DNA of 32,642 bases from Thermoguttaceae bacterium (GTDB lineage Bacteria; Planctomycetota; Planctomycetia; Pirellulales; Thermoguttaceae), in contig JAGBAA010000057.1 in assembly GCA_017939795.1 (NCBI GenBank), positions 1 through 32,642 of the forward strand, read 5' to 3'. The translations under genes were made by a program, and so were the position numbers. Shown here piece by piece: positions 6,364-15,500 of the stretch (positions within the stretch are counted from its first letter, which is position 1; each line of letters begins with the position of its first letter). The notes below the pieces were generated by a model. That model did no database searches. It worked only from the letters and a program-made list of their open reading frames with translations, and was not told the DNA's origin.

Positions 6364-8073
6364 ATGAAGATTGGTGGCAAAATGAAAAAGACAAAATACA
6401 TTCAATGGAACCTTGATCTCGCAGGATCTTTTCTTGCGGGAGGCATTCTGAGCCTTTCTCTCGCCGGAAACACTTACGCAGACTGCACAGCCTGCCAGGT
6501 CGGTACTCCCGCACCGGCGGTCTCCAGTTCCTGCGGCGGTCTTTGCGGTCCGGTCTGTGCCTACACGCCGCCGACATACAAAGTAGTCTGCGAAACGGTC
6601 TACGATGAGAAAAAAGTCGTTTCGTACAAACCGGTCTGGGAAACCGAGGTCCGCACGCGTCCGGTGACGGTCCAGAAAAAGATCGCGGAGACCGAAATGC
6701 GTGAAGAACGCTACACGGTCCGTATCCCCGTAACGGAGATCCAGTTCCAGGATCAGACTGAAGAACGGGTCCGCTATGTGCCGGAAACCTGCGAGAAAGA
6801 AGAGATCTCCTACTGCATGAAGCCGGTCCAGAAGGTCATTGAGCAGGAAAAAGTCTGCGTCGTGAAAAAGCCGGTCTGCGAAACCCGTATGGAAACACGG
6901 ACCCGCACGATCAACGAGCAGGTCACGTCCTACGAGACGAAATACGTGGATAAGGGAGCCTACACCGACCAGCTCGTTCTGAAGCCGAACCGTGGACTTT
7001 TCGCCAATCATCTTTCCTATCAGGAAGCGAAAGCCGTCACGAATGAACTGACGGGCGAAGTCACGAGACAGCGTGCCGGCTTGTACTGGACACCCTCGAA
7101 CAAAGGACGCTACGAAGTTCAGAAGATCTGGGTACCGGATGTACAGCCTGTCCAGGTCCCGCGTACGTACACTGTCCCGCGTCAGGTCTGCGAACAGGTT
7201 CCCGTCACGACGACCCGCATGGTGGAAGAGCGTGTCGTGCAGAAAGTTCCCGTCACGGTCACGGAAATGGTCCGCGAACAGATCGTAACGAAAGTGCCCG
7301 TCACGACGATGAAGCCGGTGAAAGAGACGATCGTGAAAAAAGTCCCGGTCAAGGTCTGCAAGTGGAAGGAAGAAGAGCACGTACGGCAGGTCCCGTACAC
7401 GACCTGGAAGACCATTGACGAATGCTCCGAGGAAACCTACGAAGTGAAAGTCTGCCGCATGGTTCCGGAAGAAAAGGTCGTGCGTGTTCCGCGTGTCGTG
7501 ACGCGCTACATTCCGATCGATGCGTGCGGCAACGAGATCCTTTCGGACACGACAGTAGATCCGGCGGCGCAGATGAATGTGCCGCGAGTCCCCGCTCCGA
7601 TCCCGACGGTCCCGCAGGAAACCGAAACTCCGACGATCCAGACTCCTCCTGCGGCAGGAGAAACACAGAATGGTTCGCCCTACACTCCGAATACGGCAAA
7701 TGAAGGCGGCAGTGCACTTCCGTCTCCGGAGCTCTCCAGCGGAACGAATGAAAAAAGTGAAACCAATGAGACCGGCGCACAGAAAACGTTTGCCGAGAAG
7801 CACTCCATCATCGATGCTCCGGCTCCGACGGCAGAAGTTCCCCAAACCACCGCCCCCGCGCAGCCGCAAACTCTGGAAAGCGTTCCGACACAGGGAACCG
7901 GCTCCAACGTACCGGAAACGCCCCAAACGGAGTCTGCTCCGACTTCTGCTCCGACTTCTGCTCCGGAAGAAGCTCCAGCAAAAGCCCCGGCTGCGGTCCC
8001 GGCAGTTTCGGACAGCGTCCCGCAAAATCAGCTGCCTCCAGTGGAATCCACTTCCATGTCGCAGACTCCGTAA
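6364..8073 (+). CDS. YTV-type planctomycete cell-envelope protein
   Basis: About 569 residues. After a basic start comes a hydrophobic stretch, GSFLAGGILSLSLAG, then NTYA/DC, which reads as a Sec signal (cleavage after Ala, possibly next to a Cys). The middle third is a chain of charged beta segments such as YKVVCETVYDEKKVV, ERYTVRIPVTEIQ and RTYTVPRQVCEQVPV, matching the YTV repeats of Rhodopirellula envelope proteins, with many scattered cysteines. Three 16-residue units starting VPV lie at bases 7198-7341. The last 170 residues are Pro-, Thr- and Ala-rich, with a SAPT run. YTV proteins are thought to help build the protein-rich planctomycete envelope; cross-linking by the cysteines is inference. 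ATG 6364 (GAAGGG 12-13 bases upstream) and ATG 6382 (GGTGG at 6373-6377) are both plausible starts. Confidence 0.85.
   Translation: MKIGGKMKKTKYIQWNLDLAGSFLAGGILSLSLAGNTYADCTACQVGTPAPAVSSSCGGLCGPVCAYTPPTYKVVCETVYDEKKVVSYKPVWETEVRTRPVTVQKKIAETEMREERYTVRIPVTEIQFQDQTEERVRYVPETCEKEEISYCMKPVQKVIEQEKVCVVKKPVCETRMETRTRTINEQVTSYETKYVDKGAYTDQLVLKPNRGLFANHLSYQEAKAVTNELTGEVTRQRAGLYWTPSNKGRYEVQKIWVPDVQPVQVPRTYTVPRQVCEQVPVTTTRMVEERVVQKVPVTVTEMVREQIVTKVPVTTMKPVKETIVKKVPVKVCKWKEEEHVRQVPYTTWKTIDECSEETYEVKVCRMVPEEKVVRVPRVVTRYIPIDACGNEILSDTTVDPAAQMNVPRVPAPIPTVPQETETPTIQTPPAAGETQNGSPYTPNTANEGGSALPSPELSSGTNEKSETNETGAQKTFAEKHSIIDAPAPTAEVPQTTAPAQPQTLESVPTQGTGSNVPETPQTESAPTSAPTSAPEEAPAKAPAAVPAVSDSVPQNQLPPVESTSMSQTP
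7198..7341 (+). repeat. 48-bp in-frame repeat, three units, in the YTV protein
   Basis: Units begin at 7198, 7246 and 7294, with a fourth partial start at 7342. Each encodes 16 residues of the form VPVTxxxxVxExxVxK. Identity is at protein level more than at DNA level, so the duplication is old or the pattern is under selection. Confidence 0.85.
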
Positions 8074-8077
8074 CCAC

Positions 8078-8114
8078 AGATCCGGAAAACATACTGCCGT
8101 TTTCCGGATCTTTT
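8078..8114 (+). terminator. Intrinsic terminator between the YTV gene and the BRCT/MerR/TPR gene
   Basis: AGATCCGGAAAAC (8078-8090) pairs perfectly over 13 bases with GTTTTCCGGATCT (8099-8111), with an eight-base loop and a short T-run to 8114. Confidence 0.88.
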
Positions 8115-8128
8115 ATTCCCAAAGATCC
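8106..8128 (+). promoter_or_regulatory. Second hairpin overlapping the terminator (possible antiterminator)
   Basis: GGATCTTT (8106-8113) and AAAGATCC (8121-8128) form a perfect eight-base stem with a seven-base loop. The left arm reuses the terminator 3' arm and its U-tract, so the two structures exclude each other. It ends seven bases before the ribosome binding site of the next gene. A regulatory switch is inferred, not shown. Confidence 0.4.
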
Positions 8129-8145
8129 CTGAAAGAGGGTGTGTC

Positions 8146-9756
8146 ATGTCTGACGTCGAAAATACTGGCCCTTTAACGCCTCGCTCCAGTCAGTTTCTAA
8201 AGGGAAAGACCGTCCGGCTCCACGGTCCGTTTCAAAGTATGTCTCTGCGCGACGTCACGAAACTCATCCGCGAACACGGAGGCCGCGTTCTCTCATCCAA
8301 TGCTCCGTCAGCCGCCAGTTCCAATACCGCAGCTCCCGGTGAAACCGTCTCCCCCGAAACGGCCCATCTTCCCCCGGTGGACTGGGTCATCATTGGCGAA
8401 CGCCAGAATCTTTTCACAGAATCCGTCTCCCGGGAAACGCCCGTTTGGCTGACCCCCCAGCTTTTGGAGGATATTGAGTGCGGACTGACGCACATCGCGA
8501 CGGAAACGCAGCTTCTTCAGCGTCTTTTTCCCAGCGAGGATCATACGAAAGACCTCACGGCACTCTATACACCGGTCATGCTGGCAGAACTTCTGAGCGT
8601 CACGGTCTCCGATGTGCGCCGATGGTACCAGCGCGGTCTGATCGCTCCGGTACGGGTCATCAAACGCCTTCCCTACTTCGACCTTGAGGAAGTTTTTTCT
8701 GCGCGGCGTCTTTCTCTGCTGCTTCAAAATGGAGTTCGTCCGGCCTCCATTGAAAAGAAGCTGAATGCACTTCGCAGACTCAATCCCGGAGTTCTTCCGC
8801 TCCTTGCGAGCAACGACCTGGTCATTCAGGGCAAGAACGTCTACCTTCGCCAGAACGCACATCTTCTGGAATCCAGCGGCCAGCTTCTTCTGGATTTTGA
8901 GTCGATCGAGTACGATCAGGAAACCGTACGCGATCGCGGAGAACCCCTTCCGGAAAATCTTCATGGGATCCCCGGACGGATCGAGGATCTTTCCAGATTT
9001 GATTCGGAAACGGTCCTGGAAAGTCTGGGATCCATTTTCAGCCGGGAAACAGATACGCTGGAAGAAGAGGATCTTCCTCCACTTTCCGCTTCGGCCCCAG
9101 GTTCCGATGCCGGCTGGGTCGATGATGATCCGGAAACGGAGACGATCGCCGGAAGGTCAGCGGCACATCTTCACGAGCTGCCGCAGGAAAGAGACTGGAG
9201 CCGTGCTCTTTCATTTTTAGATCCGCCCTCCTCTTTTCCTGGAAAATCTTCTTTCGAAAACCGGATCTCCATCCATCAAATGCGCAATTCAGCATTTTCT
9301 CTGGATGAAGCCGGAAAACTGGACGAAGCGGAAGAGATGTGGCGCAACACCCTCTTTGCGGCAGGCGCAAATGCAGAAGATGCGTTTCAGCTCGGCGAGA
9401 TCCTTTACCGAAAAGGCAATCTGGCCGGAGCGCGGGAGCGTTTTTCCATGGCGATCGAACTGGATGAAGATTTCGTAGAGGCGCGTGCCAATCTCGGCTG
9501 TGTTCTTGGAGAACTCGGCGAGACCCATCTTGCGATCTCGGCACTGGAAGGTGCGATCTCCTACCATGGCGGCTATGCAGAAGCCTATTTCCACCTCGCA
9601 AGATTTCTGGAGATCGACGGTCAGAAAAAAATGGCAGTAAAATGCTATCGGAAATTTCTCGAACTCACGGAATCCCGGGATTCTTTCTGGGGAAAAGAAG
9701 CCGCCCAAAGGATCCAGGAACTTGACGGTGAAGAGGAAACGGGCACGGTGTCCTGA
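8146..9756 (+). CDS. BRCT-like / MerR-type HTH / TPR fusion protein
   Basis: The 536-residue protein has three parts. Residues 18-90 resemble a BRCT domain (GKTVRLHGPFQSMSLRDV, IREHGGRVL, PPVDWVIIGE). Residues 138-215 look like a MerR-type winged helix (LYTPVMLAELLSVTVSDVRR, then WYQRGLI and LPYFDLEEVFSARRL). Residues 378-508 are TPR units (AEEMWRNTLFAAG, LGEILYRKGNLAGARERF, LGCVLGELGETHLAISALE, KMAVKCYRKFLEL). About 160 acidic, low-complexity residues separate the last two parts. DNA binding plus a protein-interaction array suggests a transcriptional or chromatin regulator; no target is visible. GAGGG (8135-8139) lies six bases before the ATG. It has no evident promoter of its own, so read-through from the YTV gene or an internal promoter is needed. 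Confidence 0.82.
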   Translation: MSDVENTGPLTPRSSQFLKGKTVRLHGPFQSMSLRDVTKLIREHGGRVLSSNAPSAASSNTAAPGETVSPETAHLPPVDWVIIGERQNLFTESVSRETPVWLTPQLLEDIECGLTHIATETQLLQRLFPSEDHTKDLTALYTPVMLAELLSVTVSDVRRWYQRGLIAPVRVIKRLPYFDLEEVFSARRLSLLLQNGVRPASIEKKLNALRRLNPGVLPLLASNDLVIQGKNVYLRQNAHLLESSGQLLLDFESIEYDQETVRDRGEPLPENLHGIPGRIEDLSRFDSETVLESLGSIFSRETDTLEEEDLPPLSASAPGSDAGWVDDDPETETIAGRSAAHLHELPQERDWSRALSFLDPPSSFPGKSSFENRISIHQMRNSAFSLDEAGKLDEAEEMWRNTLFAAGANAEDAFQLGEILYRKGNLAGARERFSMAIELDEDFVEARANLGCVLGELGETHLAISALEGAISYHGGYAEAYFHLARFLEIDGQKKMAVKCYRKFLELTESRDSFWGKEAAQRIQELDGEEETGTVS

Positions 9757-9779
9757 GTTTCCCGATCCCATTTCTCCAT

Positions 9780-9833
9780 AAAAAACAGAACACGCGGTTC
9801 ATAATCAGACGGAACCGCGTGTTCGTGTTTTTT
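9780..9833. terminator. Bidirectional terminator between convergent genes
   Basis: GAACACGCGGTTC (9788-9800) pairs perfectly over 13 bases with GAACCGCGTGTTC (9812-9824). T6 at 9828-9833 serves the plus strand and A6 at 9780-9785 serves the minus strand, so it can end both the TPR gene and the porin gene. Confidence 0.9.
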
Positions 9834-9853
9834 GGTGAAATGACGGCGTTTCT

Positions 9854-11806
9854 TTAGAATCGCACGATGACGTCTGCGCCGAACGTGACCATATCGTCCG
9901 AGGTCCACGCATCGTAAGACTTCAGCTCACCCACTTCGAAATCGCTGAAATCATACCGAACTTCCGGGCGGATCGTCAGCCAATGGAGCGGCGTCCAGTT
10001 CGCACCGAGAGTCAGAGCAAAATAGTTGACCGCATCATCCTGGATCGCAAATCCGTACCCGCCGTCGATGACCGTATTGTCGGCATCGTTGAACCACTCA
10101 AACCGTGCTCCGAGCGTCAGCGTTTCGCAGACGTCAAAGAACAGATAGTTGGTCAGTCCGTACCATGCACGGCCATGCTTTGAGCCGAAAATTTCCAGGC
10201 AGAGATAGTCGCGTTCATCGTATCCGAACGTAAACTCGCAGGCATACGCAAGACGCTGAGTCAGCTGGAATTTTGCGTTCGTATTGAAGATGAGCACATC
10301 GGTCTCATCCTCCGAAAGCGTCGCGAAATGATAGCACGGTGCCGTCTGCTGGCCGTACATGACGGTCGCCGCGAAACTGAACGTTCTGTCGCAGTTTTCG
10401 AAATTCAGTCCCATGACCGCCGAGAAATTATCGTTGACGGCATCGAACGAGTTCCATTCATTCACGGCTCCGAAAATGAGGCTCCAGCCGTTCACCAGTC
10501 CAGCTGTCGCGATCGCTCCCGTCATCGACGTCGGCATTCCGTAAAGCCGAGAGTAGGAGTGCGAGTAGAAGAAATTTCGGTCGCTCTGCAGCGATTCGAA
10601 TCCCATGACGGAATCGAAATGACCAAATTTCACACTCACCCCATTCAGAAGCGGAGCGTAGATCTCACCATAAAACTGCGGAAGCGCAAAACCATATTTA
10701 GAATGTCCGGTCCGATAGTATGGATCCATCTTTCCGGAATTCCAGCGATTCGAATTGTCGCTGTGCGTCTCAAGCCCGGTCGCCGACATATAGTAGTAGT
10801 CGGTACCGTACATGATGTCGATCTGCCCGCCGAATGCAAACTGGTCGGCACGTTCCACTTTCCTTCCCAAAGAAAGGTAAAGCTGATTCATCTGGTATCC
10901 TTCCCGGTCATTCATGCCGAGAGGAGCCAGATTTTTACTGTCCGGACTTCCATAGGTGATCCCCTGCGAAATGTGTCCGTCGATAAAGAACGCCCCGGGT
11001 CCCAAAAATGCGGAACCCGCACGAGCGGCCGGAGAATGATCCAGACGATGAAGGATAAGACCATCCGGTTCCTCCATACAGTCGGAATCGATGCCGCACG
11101 CAAGACACGATGCATCACTGCAGGGAGAAGTACCGCAGGATGACGTACCGCAGGAATTATCTCCGCAGCAGGACGATCCGATGGATAAACCGTAGAAAGA
11201 CGATCCGCTCTCGGGCAAATGCGTTCCAGTAAAATCTTCATACGCAGGATCCGACAGTTCCGCAGCGGGTGCCGAATCATAAGATCCGGTGTACGCAGTA
11301 CTTCCAAGCGGCTGCGGACTTTTCGTATAGTCCGCTTCCCCGGAAGGCTGGGATACCGTCTGCACGTACGCTGAATTTCTGCCGGACACGGTATTCTGAC
11401 CGTACGCGGTATTCTGACCGTATGCGGTATTCTGACCGTACGCGGTATTCTGACCGTACGCGGTATTCTGACCGTACGCGGTATTCTGACCGTACGCTGA
11501 ATTTCCGCCGTAGGATACAGTCTGGCCGTAAACGGCACTCCCGGTTCCGGAAGCACTTTGACCGTACGCGGTATTTCCGCCATAGGAAGCAGACTGCACA
11601 TACGCAGACGATCCTGTTCCGGAAATTCCGGCACCATATTCATTTCCTGCCGAACCAGAGGCTAACGGAAGCGGCATACTCCCGGTATGACTGGCAGGCA
11701 AATTCGGAGGAACTCCCTGAGCATACGCCTGGGAGGAGACCGCGAGCGCAAGAAGCACACAGAATCCCTTCAGGAGCGTCTTCCGGTGGAATGATTTTTT
11801 GTTCAT
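9854..11806 (-). CDS. Outer-membrane beta-barrel protein, OmpL-like porin (BBP2 family)
   Basis: The 650-residue protein has a clear Sec signal (KTLLKGFCVLLALAVSS, then AYA/Q, cleavage after residue 29). Residues 30-200 are a Ser/Gly/Tyr/Gln-rich low-complexity region with six NTAYGQ-type units near 103-139. A Cys-rich segment (eight cysteines, spaced as CC, SCG, SCG, PC, SC, AC, DC) spans about 213-246. From about 265 to the end there are amphipathic strands with many Tyr, Phe and Gly residues, ending VTFGADVIVRF with a terminal Phe, typical of an outer-membrane barrel. The plan (signal, Cys linker, barrel) matches planctomycete BBP2 proteins (Pfam PF07642). Transport of small solutes is inferred. 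The start is supported by AAGGGA (11819-11814) seven bases upstream. Confidence 0.85.
   Translation of the reverse strand: MNKKSFHRKTLLKGFCVLLALAVSSQAYAQGVPPNLPASHTGSMPLPLASGSAGNEYGAGISGTGSSAYVQSASYGGNTAYGQSASGTGSAVYGQTVSYGGNSAYGQNTAYGQNTAYGQNTAYGQNTAYGQNTAYGQNTVSGRNSAYVQTVSQPSGEADYTKSPQPLGSTAYTGSYDSAPAAELSDPAYEDFTGTHLPESGSSFYGLSIGSSCCGDNSCGTSSCGTSPCSDASCLACGIDSDCMEEPDGLILHRLDHSPAARAGSAFLGPGAFFIDGHISQGITYGSPDSKNLAPLGMNDREGYQMNQLYLSLGRKVERADQFAFGGQIDIMYGTDYYYMSATGLETHSDNSNRWNSGKMDPYYRTGHSKYGFALPQFYGEIYAPLLNGVSVKFGHFDSVMGFESLQSDRNFFYSHSYSRLYGMPTSMTGAIATAGLVNGWSLIFGAVNEWNSFDAVNDNFSAVMGLNFENCDRTFSFAATVMYGQQTAPCYHFATLSEDETDVLIFNTNAKFQLTQRLAYACEFTFGYDERDYLCLEIFGSKHGRAWYGLTNYLFFDVCETLTLGARFEWFNDADNTVIDGGYGFAIQDDAVNYFALTLGANWTPLHWLTIRPEVRYDFSDFEVGELKSYDAWTSDDMVTFGADVIVRF
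11391..11498 (-). repeat. 18-bp tandem repeat, six copies, in the porin gene
   Basis: Units start at 11391, 11409, 11427, 11445, 11463 and 11481. They read gtattctgaccgtacgcg on the plus strand with one variant base (tatgcg) in the second unit and a variant end in the last. They encode NTAYGQ in the porin. Because 18 is a multiple of three, copy changes alter linker length without shifting the frame. Confidence 0.95.
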
Positions 11807-12518
11807 GACTTAATCCCTTAGTCATTGGCATGACTACGATATGAATATCCAATTCACAAAAAGTATCGGCTCCTCTCCAGCGTCCAGTTAAATCAAAAGC
11901 AGCGATTTTTTGTATTTTTCGCAAAACTCCAAAGATTTCAAAAAATCCAGCCTCCCAAATATTCTTTAAATTTATTTTTTTCGAAAAAATCGACATATCC
12001 TCTCGTTTTCCATGGGGAACTTTAGGGAATCTGCCGATAATCCGAACTGAGCATATGTCCTGCTGTCCTTCACCATGTCGTAATTTGTACATTCAGGTCC
12101 ACCGGATATCCAATTTCTCCGGCAGCAGACTTTCGCTCATTCGAGGCAGTGAAGCCTCCTCATTAACAGAAACAGACAGGATCGGCCAGGCAAAGCAGAT
12201 CGTCTCACCAATGCACGGATACGCATTTCGCCGGCAGGAAATACCGGAAGAGATGATTCGAGCCGCAAAACGGCCTCACGTCTGCCGTCAGGGAAGATGG
12301 CACTCTGCGCGAAATAAATTCCGCAGGTCTTATATTCCCTCTTTCCCAATTTCCTTCGGCAGCATTTTCCTGAACCGTTTTGCAGGTACATTGGGAGAAA
12401 TGGAGCAAATTTCACCAAATTCTCTCCGATCCATGGAACTCAAGTTCACTTTTGGTCGTTCAGCAGTGTCTGAACGGGGTCCCGCATCCCGGTTTCACCC
12501 ACAGAGTGGAAAACAGAA
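11807..12518. other. 712-bp non-coding stretch between the porin and giant protein 1
   Basis: Both flanking genes read away from this region. An open frame on the plus strand (12055-12522) has no domain, no ribosome site and atypical composition, so I do not call it. Next to the porin start is a short inverted repeat GTCAT-TGGC-ATGAC (11821-11834). At 11976-11989 there is a perfect palindrome of six T, CG, six A within an A/T-rich stretch. At 12143-12158 there is a small hairpin, GAGGC-AGTGAA-GCCTC. I could not identify a convincing -35/-10 pair for either gene. Confidence 0.6.
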
Positions 12519-15500
12519 ATGAAAAAGAATACGGAATCCAAAAAATTCAGATCCACCCGACTTTTCCAGAAAAGCCGCGTCAGCCGTACGGGACAGAGCC
12601 TCTATCGTACGCCGAATCTGGAATCTCTCGAAGAACGCCAGATGCTTTCTGCCGTCTCGCTGGCCGGTGCGGAAATGAACATTCAGTCGGAAGTTTTTTA
12701 CGTCACGCTGAACAATGCGCAGAATATGCAGGACACTTCCGTTCAGCACGTCACGCTGCATGTACAGGGTGACGTCAATGTCGGCGATATTCTGGTTCAG
12801 GATTCTCAGGGAGCGGCGCAGAAGATCCTGAATTCGAAGGTCGAAAACGGCGTGACCAGCCTGCTTCTTCAGATGGGGCTTGGGACGGACTACACCGTCA
12901 CGGTCTCCGGTGTCGATACACAGAATCCGATCAACGTACTCTTTACCCTACCCGGCGATACGAGCGGAAATGGATCCATTGAAAGTACGGAGTACTTCAC
13001 TGCACTCGGTTCCGTCATGAAAGGTCAGGGAATGACGGCGCACTCTGCCATGCTCTTCCAGATGCAGTACGGCATCGATCTGAGCAAAGTGCAGCTGGAT
13101 CCTCTTCTGGATCTCGACGGCAATGGACGCCTGACGCAGAACGAACTGGAATTGCTCGTCCGGAAACCGGAGCAGAACATTTCCCTGCGGCAGGAGATCA
13201 CCGTGAAGCCGAAACTCTCGGATCTGACCGTGGAAAATGGTTCCCTCACTCCCGCAGAAACGGAAGATGGTCAGCTCTTCGTCACGCAGCCGACGGAAAA
13301 CGGCGAGTTGGTCCTCAAGGGACAGATTCCGGAAGACGGCAAAATGCAGATCCAGGGAGAGATCTCATTCCAGACCGCAGACGGAAAAACGCATACGGTC
13401 TCGATCCCGGATATGCTCGAAAATTACGAGGACGAAAACTGCATTTACACCGTCGATCAGCTCTCAAGAGCCGGGAAATTCCGCACATTCACCTTGACGC
13501 TGAAAGCTCCGGCCTCGAATTCCGCCGCACGCCTGACGCTCAGTTACGAAGGTGCGCCAAACAGCGAGAATACGTACGAGATCCGCATCGACTCGCAGGC
13601 TCCGACGCTTCTGCCGGATTCCATCACGCTGGATTCCGAGGCGCAGACCGAAGAAGGCGGTCTCTACACGCAGGACCAAACGCCGAACTTCACGCTCACG
13701 CAGGCACTCACGCAGGCACAGTATGAAGCGGTCCTCGCCGAGATCCAGGATCCGGCAAACGGGATCCGCCTGATCCTTGCGTGCGGTTCCGAAGACGTCC
13801 AGACGATCCTGCTGACGCAGACGCTCTTTGAGCAAAATGTGAAACGTTCCGGCGACGGCTGGATCTTCACGCTGAAAATGGCGCAGCCGAATGCGTTGCC
13901 GGACGGACTCCACACATTTACGGTCCGTGCGTGCGATCTGGCTGGAAATGAGACCGATGTCCGCGAGATCCGCCTCACGATCGATACGGTATCCCCGGTC
14001 ATCTCTGCAGAAGCACCGAAGGCGCAGGTCTCCGAAAAGACTCAGATCCTGAAAGTCTCCGTTTCGGACATCAACGCCAAAGAGTCCGGCAGACTTTTCT
14101 GCGGAGAAAAAGAGCTCTCCGGCTCGTTCAACGCAGAAACCATGACGTGGGAGTATACGCTGGATCTGGCATACGGAGAAAATATCTTCACGTTCCAGTG
14201 TACGGATAAAGCAGGAAATACGGCAGAAAAAGAGTTCCGCACGACCTTCAACCAGGCTCCGCAAGTAACGGAAACCGGCCAGAAACTGCACGGCACGGAC
14301 AAATACCTCTCGATCCAGACGGCTGAAAAGAACGCGGCGGGAGAATACATCTGGGATCTCGGAAAAGTTTCCGACATTTTCACCGAAACCGACGGTTCCG
14401 CCATCGAGAATTCCAGCGTAAAAGTGCACTTCGACGGAGACGCCGTCAAACGCGCCGTCATTCTGGACGACGGAACCATCCAGCTCGTTCTGGCAGACCG
14501 CAGTATGGAAGACCTTGAAGCGCACATTTCCGGGATCTCGCTCACTTACGCAGACGAGTACGGCGAAAGCGCATTCTTCACGGATGCCCAGGGAATTCAG
14601 CAGGACACGGTCCGATTCACGCTCCATTTCACCAACGATTCGGAAGCTCCGGCCGTCAGTCTGGAAAATTCCGGTGAATTTGCCGGGAAACTCCATCCTT
14701 CGGTCCTCGCGTTTTCCGGAAACTCCATGACGCTGCACCTGAAGGCATCCGACATCAATCAGATCGTCATGGCGCAGGTCTCGATCCGGTACACCGCGAA
14801 CGGAACTTCCCAGACGGAGACCATCGATCTGACTCAGGAACCCGGTTTCGAAAAAACCGTCACGCTTTCCGGCCTGACCAACGGCACCAGCGTGCAGATC
14901 TCCTACGTCTCGGAAGACGATTTCGGCAACAAAACCAGCGAAAACACGGAACTCGCCGTCATTCAGATCGACCAGGTCCTTAACGGCACGATCTCCGATT
15001 TTGTGCCGCAGAATGCGTCCCCCTCCAAACTCCAGCCCCAGTTTGACGTGAAAGTCGACTGGACGGAAAACGAGGAAATGCGTGCTGAAATTTCCTATTC
15101 CGGAACCACAGCAGACGGCAGATCGGTCTCCGGCACCTTCCGCCCGGAATTCCTCATTTCGGACGGCACAGACGCAAGCACCGGTTCCTTCACGGGACTT
15201 GGCGGCATCCAGCTCGCAGACGGCACGTACTCCTTTACCCTTACGGTCACGGACAATGCGGGCAATCAGACATCGCAGACGGTCTCTGATTTCGTCCTCG
15301 ACCAGACCGCTCCGACCGCTTCCATCCTGAATTCGGCAGAAAAGACGGAATCGCAGAAACTGACGCTTCAGTTTGCTTTCAGCGACGCTCTTTCCGGCGT
15401 GAAATTCCTCACGCTCACACAGAACGGCCATTCCATGACGCTGGATCCGACGGAGGCTTTTGAAGTCACTCTGGCCTACGGAGAAAATACGTTCTCGCTC

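Noticed and set aside
6277..8025. Minus-strand open frame of 582 codons opposite the YTV gene
   Set aside because: Arg/Asp/Phe-rich mirror of the Val/Thr/Glu-rich sense protein; the sense strand has a signal peptide and YTV repeats.
11391..11498. Possible CRISPR-like array from regular repeats
   Set aside because: Units are contiguous 18-mers without spacers and code in frame for NTAYGQ. The 87-bp array at the left edge is rejected for the same reason.
12331..12336. TATATT as -10 box for giant gene 1
   Set aside because: No acceptable -35 hexamer is found 16-18 bases upstream.
12055..12522. Plus-strand open frame before giant gene 1
   Set aside because: It starts in the gene-free region without a ribosome site, has no domain, and has Arg/Ser-rich composition unlike its neighbours.
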